A stretch of DNA of 63,787 nt from Fortiea sp. LEGE XX443 (GCF_015206815.1 NZ_JADEXZ010000029.1:1-63787); one strand, 5' to 3'; counted from the stretch's first letter, positions 43,963 to 53,890 are shown. Notes: generated by a model not told the origin, from the letters alone. A program made the numbers and translations.

Positions 43963-44040
43963 ACAGTAAACAGTAAACAGTGAACAGTAAACAGTGAACA
44001 GTGAACAGTGAATTGATAACTGATAACTGATAACTGATAA
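43955..44040. repeat. Two heptanucleotide repeat blocks between nrtD and the nrtP-like gene
   Basis: About eight units of GTGAACA/GTAAACA (43955-44005) are followed by four units of TGATAAC (44011-44038). They fill nearly the whole 94-bp gap between two genes of one operon. The second type is the same as the block at 5718-5750. Confidence 0.85.
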
Positions 44041-44056
44041 AATTAGGAAGATTGGA

Positions 44057-45556
44057 ATGCTGAAAAATTTATTTTCATTCAGGGATCGTTATCGCATCTT
44101 ACATCAGACTTGGTTTGCCTTTTTTCTCACCTTTGTTTGTTGGTTTAACTTTGCTCCGTTTGCTACCACCATTGGTAAAGAATTACATTTAGCACCTGAG
44201 CAAATTAAAACTATAGGAATTTGTAATTTAGCCTTAACAATTCCCGCGCGGCTAATTATTGGGATGCTGTTAGACCGTTTCGGCCCCAGAATTACCTATT
44301 CAATATTGTTGATGTTTGCGGCTGTTCCCTGTCTAGCTACGGCGTTCTCACAGGATTTTAACCAACTAGTAATTAGCCGCTTGTTAATGGGAATTGTCGG
44401 TTCTGGGTTCGTCGTCGGTATCCGCATGGTAGCTGAATGGTTCCCGCCGAAAGAAATGGGAAGCGCCCAAGGTATTTACGGCGGTTGGGGTAACTTTGGG
44501 GCTTTCGGTGCAGAATTTGCTTTACCGATGATTGCTGTTGCTACTAGCTTTTTGGCTGGTGGCGCTTCTAACTGGCGGTTGGCGATCGCTCTTACTGGTA
44601 TCATAGCTGCTATCTATGGCGTGATTTACTTCAACAGCGTTCAAGACACGCCTGCTGGCAAAGTCTACAAGCGACCAAAGAAAAATGGTGCTTTGGAAGT
44701 TACCAGTGTCAAAAGTTTCTGGGCGATGATTGTTTCAAATTTTGGTTTAATCTTCGCCCTTGGTTTATTAGCTTGGCGGTTAGAACAAAAGAATATTCAC
44801 TTCTTAACTCTGGGTCAAATGTATTTAGTTTGGTTAGCATTATTAGGATTATTTGCTTACCAAACTTACAAAGCTTACGAAGTTAACAAAGAACTATTAA
44901 TTGGCAAAAAAACTTACGCCCCTACACAGCGTTATAACTTTAGCCAAGTAGCGATACTCGAATTTACTTACGTAACTAACTTTGGTTCAGAATTAGCAGC
45001 TGTTTCCATGCTACCAGCCTTCTTTGAAAGAACCTTTGGTTTAGAACACGTAGTTGCAGGCATGATTGCGGCAACTTATCCATTTTTAAACTTAGTTTCT
45101 CGTCCCAGTGGTGGGGTGATTTCTGATAAATTTGGTTCTCGCAAATGGACAATGACAATTATTTCAGTTGGCATTGGTGTTGGCTATTTGATGGCACATT
45201 TTATTAATGGTAACTGGCCAATTCCACTAGCGATCGCAGTTACTATGTTTTGTGCTTACTTTGCCCAAGCAGGCTGCGGTGCAACCTACGGTATTGTTCC
45301 CCTCATCAAAAAAGAAGCCACCGGACAAATTGCAGGTAACGTCGGCGCTTACGGTAATTTTGGCGGCGTAGTTTACCTGACAATTTACAGCTTAACTGAT
45401 GCACCAACCCTATTTTCCACAATGGCCATAGCAGCATTGATTTGTGCTTTTATGTGTGCTTTCTTCCTCAAAGAACCACAAGATTCCTTTGATGGTGCGC
45501 CGGAAGAATCAGCAGAAGCTTCAAATCAACAATCAACAATTTTAGCTGAAGAATAA
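44057..45556 (+). CDS. nrtP: MFS nitrate/nitrite permease (NrtP/NarK type)
   Basis: Protein of 499 residues with about twelve membrane helices. The nitrate-porter signatures are GIYGGWGNFGAFGAEFALPM in helix 5 and GNVGAYGNFGGVVYLTIYSL in helix 11; MLLDRFGPR is the MFS loop. NrtP-type permeases are known from some marine and filamentous cyanobacteria in place of the ABC system. Here it lies between nrtD and narB on the same strand, so the cluster encodes both transporter types. Confidence 0.93.
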   Translation: MLKNLFSFRDRYRILHQTWFAFFLTFVCWFNFAPFATTIGKELHLAPEQIKTIGICNLALTIPARLIIGMLLDRFGPRITYSILLMFAAVPCLATAFSQDFNQLVISRLLMGIVGSGFVVGIRMVAEWFPPKEMGSAQGIYGGWGNFGAFGAEFALPMIAVATSFLAGGASNWRLAIALTGIIAAIYGVIYFNSVQDTPAGKVYKRPKKNGALEVTSVKSFWAMIVSNFGLIFALGLLAWRLEQKNIHFLTLGQMYLVWLALLGLFAYQTYKAYEVNKELLIGKKTYAPTQRYNFSQVAILEFTYVTNFGSELAAVSMLPAFFERTFGLEHVVAGMIAATYPFLNLVSRPSGGVISDKFGSRKWTMTIISVGIGVGYLMAHFINGNWPIPLAIAVTMFCAYFAQAGCGATYGIVPLIKKEATGQIAGNVGAYGNFGGVVYLTIYSLTDAPTLFSTMAIAALICAFMCAFFLKEPQDSFDGAPEESAEASNQQSTILAEE

Positions 45557-45597
45557 CCTCGGAAAATCAAGGATGAAATTATTAACGTAGGTATTTA

Positions 45598-45624
45598 AAC
45601 CCCTCTCCGCGTCAGAGAGGGGTT
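45598..45624 (+). terminator. Hairpin after the nrtP-like gene
   Basis: AACCCCTCTC (45598-45607), seven-base loop, GAGAGGGGTT (45615-45624): a perfect 10-bp stem without a T-run. The sequence is of a type repeated in Nostoc genomes. It could stop or attenuate transcription before narB, or just be a dispersed repeat. Confidence 0.5.
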
Positions 45625-45777
45625 GGGAGAGGTTCATCAAACTCACGTTTATTTAGCTAATTTCATCCTGATTTTTTTATTTAATGCTATGTGCATCAGC
45701 GGTTAATAATTAATCTCTATTACTAATAACTTAAATTATTTTTATCAAAACCACATATGAACACAGATAAATTATCT

Positions 45778-45823
45778 GTGTCTACTCTTCAAAAATAATT
45801 GTGTCTACTCTTCAAAAATAATA
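45778..45823 (+). repeat. Tandem duplication of 23 bp upstream of narB
   Basis: GTGTCTACTCTTCAAAAATA plus ATT/ATA occurs twice in direct succession (45778-45800 and 45801-45823), ending 13 bp before the narB start. Only the last base differs. It may affect spacing of the leader or ribosome access. Confidence 0.85.
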
Positions 45824-45836
45824 AAGTGGTGCTGCA

Positions 45837-48062
45837 ATGACTGACTTTACTAAAACTCTTTGTCCATACTGCGGCGTTGGCTGTGGTTTAGAAGTTTCTC
45901 CGCCAGCGCAACTTAACAAAGCCACTAATCGAGATAGTCAAGGAAATCCTATTTGGCGAGTCCGAGGCGATAAATCGCACCCATCAAGCCAGGGTATGGT
46001 ATGCGTTAAAGGTGCAACGATCGCTGAATCTTTAGATAAAAATCGATTACACTACCCAATGGTAAGAGACTCTTTAGATCAAGAGTTCCGGCGAGTTAGT
46101 TGGGATGAAGCTTTTGATCTCATCACCAAACGCATTCAAACTGTACGCTTTACCCAAGGGACAGAAACTATATGTATGTATGGTTCCGGTCAATTTCAAA
46201 CCGAGGACTATTACACTGCCCAAAAACTTTTGAAAGGTTGTTTAGGAACTAACAATTTTGATGCTAATTCACGGTTATGTATGTCCAGTGCTGTAGCTGG
46301 ATATATTCAAAGTTTTGGTGCTGATGGGCCGCCCTGCTGCTATGAAGATTTAGAATTAACTGATTGTGCATTTTTAATTGGTACAAATACGGCGGAATGT
46401 CATCCAATAGTTTTTAATAGACTGGAAAAATACCACAGAAAAAACCGCAAAGTAAAAATGATTGTGGTTGATCCTCGGCGTACACCCACCGCAGAAGCAG
46501 CAGATTTACACTTAGCAATTCGTCCTGGTACAGATATCGATTTGTTAAATGGTATCGCTCATTTATTGATGCGTTGGAAACTCATCGATGTAGGATTTAT
46601 CGACGACTGCACCAGCAATTTTTCTGCATACACTGAAGTAATTCGCCACTATCCCCCCGAAGTGGTAGCGCATCAATGTGGTATCAGCATCGAAGATTTA
46701 GAAACCGCAGCCCGCTACTGGAGTCAATCAAAGCGGGTATTATCTTTGTGGTCAATGGGTGTAAATCAGTCAAGTGAAGGTACAGCAAAAGTCAGAACCA
46801 TCATTAATCTACACCTAATGACCGGACAAATCGGTAAGCCAGGGGCGGGGCCGTTTTCACTCACTGGCCAGCCGAACGCGATGGGAGGTAGAGAAGCCGG
46901 AGGTTTAGCCCATTTATTACCTGGTTATCGTTTGGTAAAAAATGACCAGCATCGCGCCGAAGTCGAAAATTTTTGGGGACTAAAACCAGGGCAAATTTCA
47001 CCTAATCCTGGTTTGACAGCTTGGGATATGATTACAGGCTTGGAAACTGGCCATGTGGGTGTACTGTGGATTGCAGCTACTAATCCAGCTGTAAGTATGC
47101 CAGATTTAGAACGCACAAAGAAAGCGTTATTGCGATCGCCTTTCACTATTTACCAAGACGCATATTACCCCACAGAAACTGCGGCTTACGCCCACGTCCT
47201 GTTACCTGCTGCCCAGTGGGGTGAAAAAACTGGGGTGATGACCAATTCTGAACGCCGGGTAACTCTATGTCCAGCATTTCGTCAACCGCCAAGAGAAGCC
47301 AAAGCCGACTGGGAAATTTTTGCGGAAGTCGGACGGCGCTTGGGTTTTGCAGATAAATTTGCCTTCGCTAACTCTGCACAGGTTTACGCCGAGTTTGCCC
47401 AACTGACGAAAAATCGCCCATGCGATATGTCTGGTATTAGTCATGAACAATTGCAAAAACAAGGCCCCATACAGTGGCCTCATCCCGCACTAGTAAATGG
47501 AGAGAAATCATCGTCTTCCTCTACACCCTACACCCTACACCCTACACCCGCTAAAAGACTCTATACCGATTTACACTTCCACACCTCCGATGGTCGCGCC
47601 AGATTTGGGGCATATTACTCTAAAGGGTTAGCAGAACCACCAGACCCCAATTATCCTTTTGTGTTAACCACTGGAAGACTTTACGGACATTGGCACACCC
47701 AAACACGTACTGGCCGCATTGAAAAAATTCGCTCAATGCACCCCGAACCATTTATGGAAATTCATCCCCGTGATGCAGCTAAGTTAGGGATTACTGATAA
47801 TCAGTTGATAGAAGCGCGATCGCGTCGTGGTCAAGCTTATTTTCCCGCAAAAGTGACTAAAGCGATCGCACCTGGTACAGTATTTGTCCCTATGCACTGG
47901 GGCGCACTATGGGCTAATGAGGCTGAAGTCAACGCCCTCACCCATCCTGAAGCTTGTCCCGATTCTTTACAACCAGAATTAAAAGCCTGTGCAGTGCAAC
48001 TAGCACCGGTTTCTCTAGAAGTTACAAGCAAAAATTATCAACTTCAATCCTCGCAATGGTGA
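45837..48062 (+). CDS. narB: Ferredoxin-nitrate reductase
   Basis: Protein of 741 residues that reduces nitrate to nitrite with a molybdenum bis-MGD cofactor and one [4Fe-4S] cluster (Cys9, 12, 16 in CPYCGVGC, Cys56 in GMVCVKG). MPT-binding blocks include [33 protein letters not shown] and [15 protein letters not shown]. Around residues 558-571 the chain [10 protein letters not shown] is encoded by four CTACACC heptamers, in frame, in a linker between conserved domains. It uses reduced ferredoxin; its Mo supply links it to the mod genes in this window. Confidence 0.97.
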   Translation: MTDFTKTLCPYCGVGCGLEVSPPAQLNKATNRDSQGNPIWRVRGDKSHPSSQGMVCVKGATIAESLDKNRLHYPMVRDSLDQEFRRVSWDEAFDLITKRIQTVRFTQGTETICMYGSGQFQTEDYYTAQKLLKGCLGTNNFDANSRLCMSSAVAGYIQSFGADGPPCCYEDLELTDCAFLIGTNTAECHPIVFNRLEKYHRKNRKVKMIVVDPRRTPTAEAADLHLAIRPGTDIDLLNGIAHLLMRWKLIDVGFIDDCTSNFSAYTEVIRHYPPEVVAHQCGISIEDLETAARYWSQSKRVLSLWSMGVNQSSEGTAKVRTIINLHLMTGQIGKPGAGPFSLTGQPNAMGGREAGGLAHLLPGYRLVKNDQHRAEVENFWGLKPGQISPNPGLTAWDMITGLETGHVGVLWIAATNPAVSMPDLERTKKALLRSPFTIYQDAYYPTETAAYAHVLLPAAQWGEKTGVMTNSERRVTLCPAFRQPPREAKADWEIFAEVGRRLGFADKFAFANSAQVYAEFAQLTKNRPCDMSGISHEQLQKQGPIQWPHPALVNGEKSSSSSTPYTLHPTPAKRLYTDLHFHTSDGRARFGAYYSKGLAEPPDPNYPFVLTTGRLYGHWHTQTRTGRIEKIRSMHPEPFMEIHPRDAAKLGITDNQLIEARSRRGQAYFPAKVTKAIAPGTVFVPMHWGALWANEAEVNALTHPEACPDSLQPELKACAVQLAPVSLEVTSKNYQLQSSQW
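47521..47548 (+). repeat. Heptamer repeat (CTACACC)4 inside narB
   Basis: Four exact CTACACC units in tandem lie in the narB reading frame. Twenty-eight bases is not a multiple of three, but with the bases around it the frame is kept. The encoded stretch (TPYTLHPTP) is a Pro/Thr linker. Confidence 0.85.
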
Positions 48063-48342
48063 TCTGCTTGGTATATCCTTAAACAAGAAATTGGTAATTA
48101 AGAATTGGTATTTGGTGATTCAATCAATAGACTATAGTCAATGGTAGTAATTAGAATTACTAATCTTTCAGACTTAGTTATAAACAATACCAGTTTGAAA
48201 AAATAATGCAGCAAATATAGGATGTATAAGCAAAAAGTCTTACACTTCCATAGATGATTGAGATATTGTAAATATTTTTTGAATTGATATTACCTCTGCT
48301 TTATTACCAGTTTCTTGTTGAGTTAAAACCAGGATGCAGCAG

Positions 48343-48801
48343 ATGAAAAAATTATTGAAAAACATCTTAGAAACTACCAAAGATGAAAACTTTATGCACG
48401 TTGTTGAAAATATTGAGGTAATAGTTTCTAAAATTTTATCTGTTTTAATGGTGCTAGTAATTTTGGTGGCGATCGGAGATTTAGGTGTTTTTCTTGTTAA
48501 AGAGTTATTCGACACTCCTTATGGCAAATTTAACACAACATTATTTAAAATATTTGGATTATTTTTGAATATTTTAATTGCCTTAGAAATTTTAGAAAAC
48601 ATCACAGCTTACTTACGAAAACATGTTTTTCAGGTTGAGTTAGTCATCGTCACCTCTTTAATTGCCGTAGCTCGTAAAATCATTATTCTTGATTTAGAAA
48701 AAGTTTCTGGTATTGATATAATTGGTTTAGGTATTGCCATTTTGGCTTTATCAATTAGCTATTTAATAATTCGTTCTAGTAATTCTAAACGGTCACACTA
48801 A
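48343..48801 (+). CDS. PsiE-family membrane protein
   Basis: Protein of 152 residues with four hydrophobic segments: SKILSVLMVLVILVAIGDLG, TLFKIFGLFLNILIALEILE, VELVIVTSLIAVARKIIILD and GIAILALSISYLII. The EILENITAYLRKHVFQVELV block and ALIAVARKII are typical of the PsiE (phosphate-starvation-inducible E) family. The function is unknown. It lies between narB and narM on the same strand. The start could be 48334 or 48343; both are ATG. Confidence 0.8.
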   Translation: MKKLLKNILETTKDENFMHVVENIEVIVSKILSVLMVLVILVAIGDLGVFLVKELFDTPYGKFNTTLFKIFGLFLNILIALEILENITAYLRKHVFQVELVIVTSLIAVARKIIILDLEKVSGIDIIGLGIAILALSISYLIIRSSNSKRSH

Positions 48802-48890
48802 TGAGTGAATTTTGACATTTTAAAAAATGTCTTTATATTAATGTGAAGATAAAACAATCTTCGCAAATGTATTTTTAAATTAGTTAAAAT

Positions 48891-49343
48891 ATGACATTTT
48901 TTTTTGAATTTGAAGCAGATTTTGTAAATACTCTACGCTGCATACCCATGCAAGTGCGATACAAATTAGATACTTGTGGAATTAAACTCAAGCTATCTGA
49001 TTGGCTGCAAATGACTCAAGATGAGCATGAAGCTTTAGTTGAACTGCCTTGTGCTACACAAACAGAAATTGAAACTTATCGAGAATATCTCCAGCAACTC
49101 ATTTTAGAAAGAACAGGTACACCTGCGGCACAACTACCAATAGAACCTTATCCTGCATGGATGGACTCTAGCACTGTACCAGTTGCTCTGCAAGAAAAAG
49201 CCCAAGAAATAGGTGTTAACTTAACTTTAGAACAGTGGACTACTTTAACTCCCTTACAGCGATTTGCCTTAATTAAACTCAGTCGTCCCAGTCATGAAAA
49301 TAAAAATTTTCCCAGAGCTATAGCAGAATTTCATCTGCTTTAA
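48891..49343 (+). CDS. narM: Nitrate reductase-associated protein NarM
   Basis: Protein of 150 residues matching the cyanobacterial nitrate reductase-associated family: FEFEADFVNTLRCIPMQVRY, KLDTCGIKLKLSDWLQMTQD and LEQWTTLTPLQRFALIKLSR. In Synechococcus NarM is required for active nitrate reductase, probably in its maturation. Its place just after narB and psiE fits that role. The protein has no metal-binding motif I can see. Confidence 0.9.
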   Translation: MTFFFEFEADFVNTLRCIPMQVRYKLDTCGIKLKLSDWLQMTQDEHEALVELPCATQTEIETYREYLQQLILERTGTPAAQLPIEPYPAWMDSSTVPVALQEKAQEIGVNLTLEQWTTLTPLQRFALIKLSRPSHENKNFPRAIAEFHLL

Positions 49344-49419
49344 TAAGTCAGTAGTTCATAGTTAATAGTTCAGAGTGATTCACAATTGACCAATAACTAA
49401 AAACTGAGGATAACAAAAC

Positions 49420-50019
49420 ATGGCGGCTAAGAAAATTTTGATGCTGGTTGGCGACTTTGTAGAAGACTATGAAGTTATGGTTCCGTTCCAAGCTTTGCAA
49501 ATGGTGGGACACACTGTTCATACAGTTTGTCCTGAGAAGAAAGCAGGCGACAAAATACGAACCGCCATTCATGATTTTGAAGGAGACCAAACTTATAGTG
49601 AAAAACCTGGTCACAACTTTACTTTAAATGCTACCTTTGCCGAGGTGGATGTTAATACCTACGATGCGCTTGTAGTCCCTGGAGGACGCGCACCAGAATA
49701 TATCCGCTTAAATCAGAAGGTGCTAGAAATTACTCGTCACTTTGCTCATACAAATAAGCCTATAGCTGCGATTTGTCATGGGTTACAGTTATTAGCGGCA
49801 GCCGATGTTCTGCAAGGTAAAAGTTGCACAGCTTACCCAGCTTGTAGTCCAGATGTTCGTGCGGCTGGGGGTATTTATGTGCAAATCCCAGTTGATGAGG
49901 CCATAGTAGATGGAAACTTGGTGACTGCTCCCGCTTGGCCGGCTCATTCCCGTTGGCTGGCAGAATTTCTCAAAGTACTCGGTACTAAGGTCGAACATCC
50001 AGAGGTTGCGACAGTCTGA
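49420..50019 (+). CDS. DJ-1/PfpI family protein
   Basis: Protein of 199 residues of the DJ-1/PfpI superfamily, class I glutamine amidotransferase-like fold: [20 protein letters not shown] at the start, then [16 protein letters not shown] and the nucleophile elbow AAICHG (Cys119, His120). Members act as deglycases, chaperones or proteases; the exact activity is not clear from sequence. Single gene, with TGAGGATAACAAAACATG at the start. Confidence 0.88.
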   Translation: MAAKKILMLVGDFVEDYEVMVPFQALQMVGHTVHTVCPEKKAGDKIRTAIHDFEGDQTYSEKPGHNFTLNATFAEVDVNTYDALVVPGGRAPEYIRLNQKVLEITRHFAHTNKPIAAICHGLQLLAAADVLQGKSCTAYPACSPDVRAAGGIYVQIPVDEAIVDGNLVTAPAWPAHSRWLAEFLKVLGTKVEHPEVATV

Positions 50020-50427
50020 GGATGAAAAACGAAACTAGTAAAGCCTTATACTCTTTTGGGGTGTAGGGTTTCTTATTTTATTCTTTAGTCGGCTATTTTA
50101 TCTTTATTGAATACTATAAAATGTGGCAAATACTACTAAATATTTCAGCCGTTGGTGGCCATTTCATTGCTGTCAGGTTTTAGTCGGATAAAAGCTATGT
50201 ATTATGATGAATATGCCCCAGCAAAAAGGCACATAAGATACTCCAAGTTGCCATAATGCTTGTCAATATTGAGTTAAATGATTTTAAATTTTACATGATA
50301 AAATTTTGAATTTGTTGGCAGAGACTAAAGCTATAGTGGATTTAGCAATTCTGCTGTTGGTGTGGCTAAGGTTAAGTCATCCTACCAGAATTTCTTATGA
50401 ATTAGTTTGGGAAGACACTCTAACTCG
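50020..50427. other. Intergenic region before the FHA-PrsW gene
   Basis: About 400 bp. Near 50040-50080 there is an imperfect hairpin (AAAGCCTTATAC facing GGTGTAGGGTTT) followed by TTATTTTATT, which could end the PfpI-gene transcript. The rest is AT-rich with no coding signal that I can see. Confidence 0.4.
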
Positions 50428-51807
50428 ATGACAGGCAAAAACGCAAGACATAACGCATTTCTGCGGCTGGTGCCTGGTAATGCAGCAGCTTTTGGTTCAG
50501 AATCTCGTTACGCGCTACATGCAAGTAAAGAGATGGTAATTGGACGTGATCCCAGCTGTCAGGTTGTCTTGGATGCCATGATGTATCGGATGGTATCTCG
50601 TCGTCATGCTGCGGTTCGTCCTCTCTCTTCATCTCCAGATCAGAAATTTACCTGGGTAATTTGTGATTTAAACAGTGCTAATGGTACTTATCTCAATGGT
50701 AAACGTTTTTATGGGTGTCAAGAATTACAGTCAGGCGATCGCATTGCTTTAGGTAGCGATGGGCCGCAATTTATTTTTGAGTATGACTTGGTATCTCAAC
50801 CAACAATGATGACCAAACAAGGCGCACCATTGCCTTCCGCAGCTAACTACCAAAATCATACCCAAATCAAACAGCCGGATTCAGTTAGCTTTACGCAGCT
50901 TTTTCCTATTATTTCTACTGGTAAAGATTTAACTCGTAAGGCTTACCTTGTACCAGGAATATTAACAGTAGTCTTTGTGGTGCTAATGTTTGCTACTGTT
51001 GGCAGGCCACAGGCTAACCAAATCATTGTCGGCACTTACATCGCCTTTGTTGTCTACTACTTTGTTTATCAACTTTGTGGCAAGCAAAAACCTTGGTGGG
51101 TGCTGATTGCTACAGCACTAACTACAGCATTAATTTTGCTCAGTCCTATCTTAGATTTATTTATCTTTGTTTTTCGTGTCGTCTTACCAGGCAATTTACC
51201 TTCACCTCAGGATTCTACTACATTGACAGAATTGCTAGTACGAATGTTCTTCGGTGCGGGGTTGATGGAGGAATTACTTAAGGCATTACCTGTACTAGGA
51301 GCGTATTTCATTGGGATTAATTTACCTTCACCTTGGCGAGAACGCATAGGTATTTGGGAACCTCTAGACGGTATCCTCCTAGGAACAGCTTCGGCATTGG
51401 GTTTCACACTTTGGGAAACGCTCGTACAGTACGTACCAAATATTACACAAAATGTTATCCAACAGGTAGGTATCGGTGCGGCTGGTCAATTGGCTGGATT
51501 GCAACTGCTCATTCCTCGTGTTTTAGGCTCTGTAGCAGGTCACATGGCTTATAGTGGCTATCTGGGGTATTTTATCGGTTTGGCTGTGCTGAAGCCAAGC
51601 AAAAGTTGGCAAATTCTCTCTATCGGTTATCTAAGTGCATCCGCACTCCATACTTTATGGAACGCCACAGGTTCTATTCATCCTTTGCTATTAGTAGTTG
51701 TTGGGGTTTTATCTTACGCTGTTTTGATGGCAGCAATTTTAAAGGCGCGGGCATTGTCACCAACGCGATCGCAAAATTTCGCTACCCGCTTTCTCGGCCC
51801 CAAGTAA
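50428..51807 (+). CDS. FHA domain fused to a PrsW-type intramembrane protease
   Basis: Protein of 459 residues. The N-terminal FHA domain (about 12-125) has VIGRDPSCQVVLD, SRRHAAV and NSANGTYLNGKR, the residues that bind phosphothreonine. The second half has about eight membrane helices with the PrsW-type metalloprotease blocks EELLKALPVLGAYF, EPLDGILLGTASALGFTLWE and GHMAYSGYLGYFIG, ending with HTLWNATGS. PrsW cleaves anti-sigma factors in Bacillus. The fusion suggests proteolysis guided by Ser/Thr phosphorylation. Start at the ATG at 50428; a TTG at 50407 is the alternative. Confidence 0.88.
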   Translation: MTGKNARHNAFLRLVPGNAAAFGSESRYALHASKEMVIGRDPSCQVVLDAMMYRMVSRRHAAVRPLSSSPDQKFTWVICDLNSANGTYLNGKRFYGCQELQSGDRIALGSDGPQFIFEYDLVSQPTMMTKQGAPLPSAANYQNHTQIKQPDSVSFTQLFPIISTGKDLTRKAYLVPGILTVVFVVLMFATVGRPQANQIIVGTYIAFVVYYFVYQLCGKQKPWWVLIATALTTALILLSPILDLFIFVFRVVLPGNLPSPQDSTTLTELLVRMFFGAGLMEELLKALPVLGAYFIGINLPSPWRERIGIWEPLDGILLGTASALGFTLWETLVQYVPNITQNVIQQVGIGAAGQLAGLQLLIPRVLGSVAGHMAYSGYLGYFIGLAVLKPSKSWQILSIGYLSASALHTLWNATGSIHPLLLVVVGVLSYAVLMAAILKARALSPTRSQNFATRFLGPK

Positions 51808-51975
51808 ATCTAAGTTAGGGCTAGGGGGTAGGGGATTTAAGCTAAGGGAGCAAGTTCTTACTCTCTGTTGATCTCAACATCTGCCGACTTCAAAAAACTT
51901 ACCTTGAAAGCTACTCCCCATTCCCTATTCCTTCCTCTAGGCTAGGATCTTAGTACTACCAGTCCTTTAACACCC

Positions 51976-52377
51976 ATGAATGGATCAAATCGATTAACTC
52001 CAGAATCCTTGCCTATCTCCCAGCAAGCAGAAAACTCCCATACTGACGATACAGATCAAAAGCATATAGATCATGTTCATGGGCATGGCGAATCAGGTCA
52101 TTCTCACATCCACAGTGAAGAGTCTTTACGGAGAATTGTTAATCGGCTGTCACGTATAGAAGGTCATATTCGTGGTGTTAAAACAATGGTGCAACAAAGT
52201 AGTCCCTGTCCTGATGTATTGTTGCAGATTGCCGCAGTTAGGGGTGCATTAGATCGGGTTGCGAGAATTGTGCTAGATGAACACTTGACTGAGTGTATTG
52301 CCAGAGCAGCAAAAGATGGCAATATAGATGATGAAATTGAACAATTAAAAGCTGCTTTAGATAGATTTATGCCTTAA
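51976..52377 (+). CDS. CsoR/RcnR-family metal sensor, InrS-like
   Basis: Protein of 133 residues of the CsoR/FrmR fold. Metal-site residues Cys78, His103 and Cys107 keep the exact spacing of Cys53, His78 and Cys82 in InrS, the nickel sensor of Synechocystis. The N-terminal 47 residues are rich in His (HIDHVHGHGESGHSHIHSEE), which would add metal ligands. It should repress a metal exporter and release on metal binding. No exporter gene is adjacent, and I see no GC-tract operator of the InrS type nearby. Confidence 0.85.
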   Translation: MNGSNRLTPESLPISQQAENSHTDDTDQKHIDHVHGHGESGHSHIHSEESLRRIVNRLSRIEGHIRGVKTMVQQSSPCPDVLLQIAAVRGALDRVARIVLDEHLTECIARAAKDGNIDDEIEQLKAALDRFMP

Positions 52378-52872
52378 TCGATCTTATTTAAAAGTAGCTT
52401 TAATCTTGAGATATTTGCCGAGGAATTTACAGATGTGACGAGAGTGCGTCTGTTTCAATATAACCATAATACCAATTCGTAATTAAGAAACTCTGATTTG
52501 GTATGGGTTGTGGGGTTTGAATGTGTTGCCTAATTTTAGAGAAAAGGTATAACTCAACAGAGTTTAGTTAGTGACCCACAGGTTAAGGGCGATAAGTATA
52601 CAGCGTCAGGTTTCAAGAAATAATTAAGATTTAATAATTTTTACAAATTTAATTAACTCATTCGGGCTTTGATTATGTATAAATATGTTCTTCAATCAAG
52701 CTATGTTATGTATGAATTTGTTTTTTAATAAAGTAAAAAAAAATCATTGACAGGAAATTTAAATATTAAATAAGATACTGATAGACGTAGATTATATCTA
52801 ATAACAAAAGTTACGCAAATTATCTGCTGAAAAAATAACAGCAAACAACACAAAAGAATTAGGACAAAATTT
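52378..52872. other. AT-rich intergenic region, nothing recognised
   Basis: About 495 bp between the metal sensor and the secreted-protein gene. No open frame with coding character, no clear hairpin with T-run, and no repeat shared with the rest of the window was found. It should hold the promoter of the following gene. Confidence 0.4.
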
Positions 52873-53226
52873 ATGAAAGCTAAAATCATTGCTGCTTTAA
52901 CAATTGTGGCAGCTGTTGTGAGCTTAGAAACCCCGGTTCACGCTCAATCACTAGCAGATCCCAATGTCAAGAGGGAAAACCATAAGATAACTGGTGATTC
53001 CCTGGAAGGAATTGGTACTAGAACAGCCCAAGATGACTTCATGAAATTTTTTGAAGGAGAAAATATAAACAGCATCGCCAACAATAATCAAAGAAATAAA
53101 TTACCATCTGATGGACTGCATTTTAATCGATCAACTTTACTGCCTAGTACGTCCGTTTTCTTTCAGCCATCTTTGTCTACAGATGGTAATGATGGGTTGC
53201 AGTTGCAGTTAGATTTAGGAAGTTAA
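52873..53226 (+). CDS. Secreted hypothetical protein
   Basis: Protein of 117 residues with a signal peptide (MKAKIIAALTIVAAVVSLET, cleavage likely after HAQ at about 25). The mature part is polar, with DDFMKFFEGENINSIANNNQ and a Leu/Gln-rich C-terminus (LQLQLDLGS). No family recognised. It is followed 110 bp later by a terminator. Confidence 0.65.
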   Translation: MKAKIIAALTIVAAVVSLETPVHAQSLADPNVKRENHKITGDSLEGIGTRTAQDDFMKFFEGENINSIANNNQRNKLPSDGLHFNRSTLLPSTSVFFQPSLSTDGNDGLQLQLDLGS

Positions 53227-53336
53227 GCCCGTAAAGGACTTTCCCTAGATATAAAAGCTAGAAAATGCTAAAGGCGATAAACAACATCGCCGATTCAGAG
53301 TAATCCTATTTGATAAGTGAATACTGCGAGAGTTCA

Positions 53337-53375
53337 GAACCCCGGTTTCTCAAAATAAACTGGGGTTCTCTATTT
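53337..53375 (+). terminator. Rho-independent terminator
   Basis: GAACCCCGGTTT (53337-53348) pairs with AAACTGGGGTTC (53357-53368) with one mismatch, then TCTATTTT. It closes the transcript of the secreted-protein gene. Confidence 0.7.
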
Positions 53376-53517
53376 TCACAAAGGACTTGGGTTTGCTGTA
53401 GCAGCATTCTGTCTGCAATTATTATGATGTCCAGTTGATTAATGATGATTCAGTGCATCTGTAAAATCTTTCTCCCCTCTGCTTCCTCTATGGTGTAAAC
53501 ACAAGCCCTTAATCGGC

Positions 53518-53706
53518 AATGTTAATGTATCGGCTTGCAATGCTAATGTATCGGCTTGCAATGTTAATGTATCAGTTTGCAATGCTAATGTATCGGCTTG
53601 CAATGCTAATGTATCGGCTTGCAATGTTAATGTATCAGTTTGCAATGTTAATGTATCAGTTTGCAATGCTAATGTATCGGCTTGCAATGCTAATGTATCG
53701 GCTTGC
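53518..53706. repeat. Nine-unit 21-bp tandem repeat
   Basis: The unit AATGCTAATGTATCGGCTTGC repeats nine times without interruption (189 bp). Three unit types occur, differing at GCTA/GTTA and CGGCT/CAGTT; the order is A B C B B C C B B. Because 21 is divisible by three, frames stay open on both strands: the minus strand would give LQADTLA/LQTDTLT heptads (89 codons, 53439-53708), the plus strand MLMYRLA. Neither looks like a known protein, and the variants are not synonymous in either frame. Confidence 0.9.
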
Positions 53707-53890
53707 AAAAGTTAACCCTCCTTCTCAAAGACTTGTTTGTGTGTACACAGGAGGCTACTTCCATCTTCATTAATGAGCAGTCTTTAACCAGACATGAGAT
53801 TCGAGGTATCTAACATAGCTTATGGTAGTTTAAAGTTACGTGCATATATTGCAATATGTAAACTTTACTTTATGACTGGAGAGCAAAATC

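Noticed and set aside
43955-44040. Possible CRISPR-like array in the nrtD-nrtP gap
   Set aside because: The units are 7 bp without spacers, so this is a simple heptamer repeat.
48240-48515. Minus-strand frame of 91 codons
   Set aside because: Antisense to the PsiE-like membrane protein, whose helices explain the open frame.
53439-53773. Repeat-encoded frames on both strands (LQADTLA and MLMYRLA)
   Set aside because: Both are consequences of a 21-bp unit; no independent start signal or variation pattern favours either.
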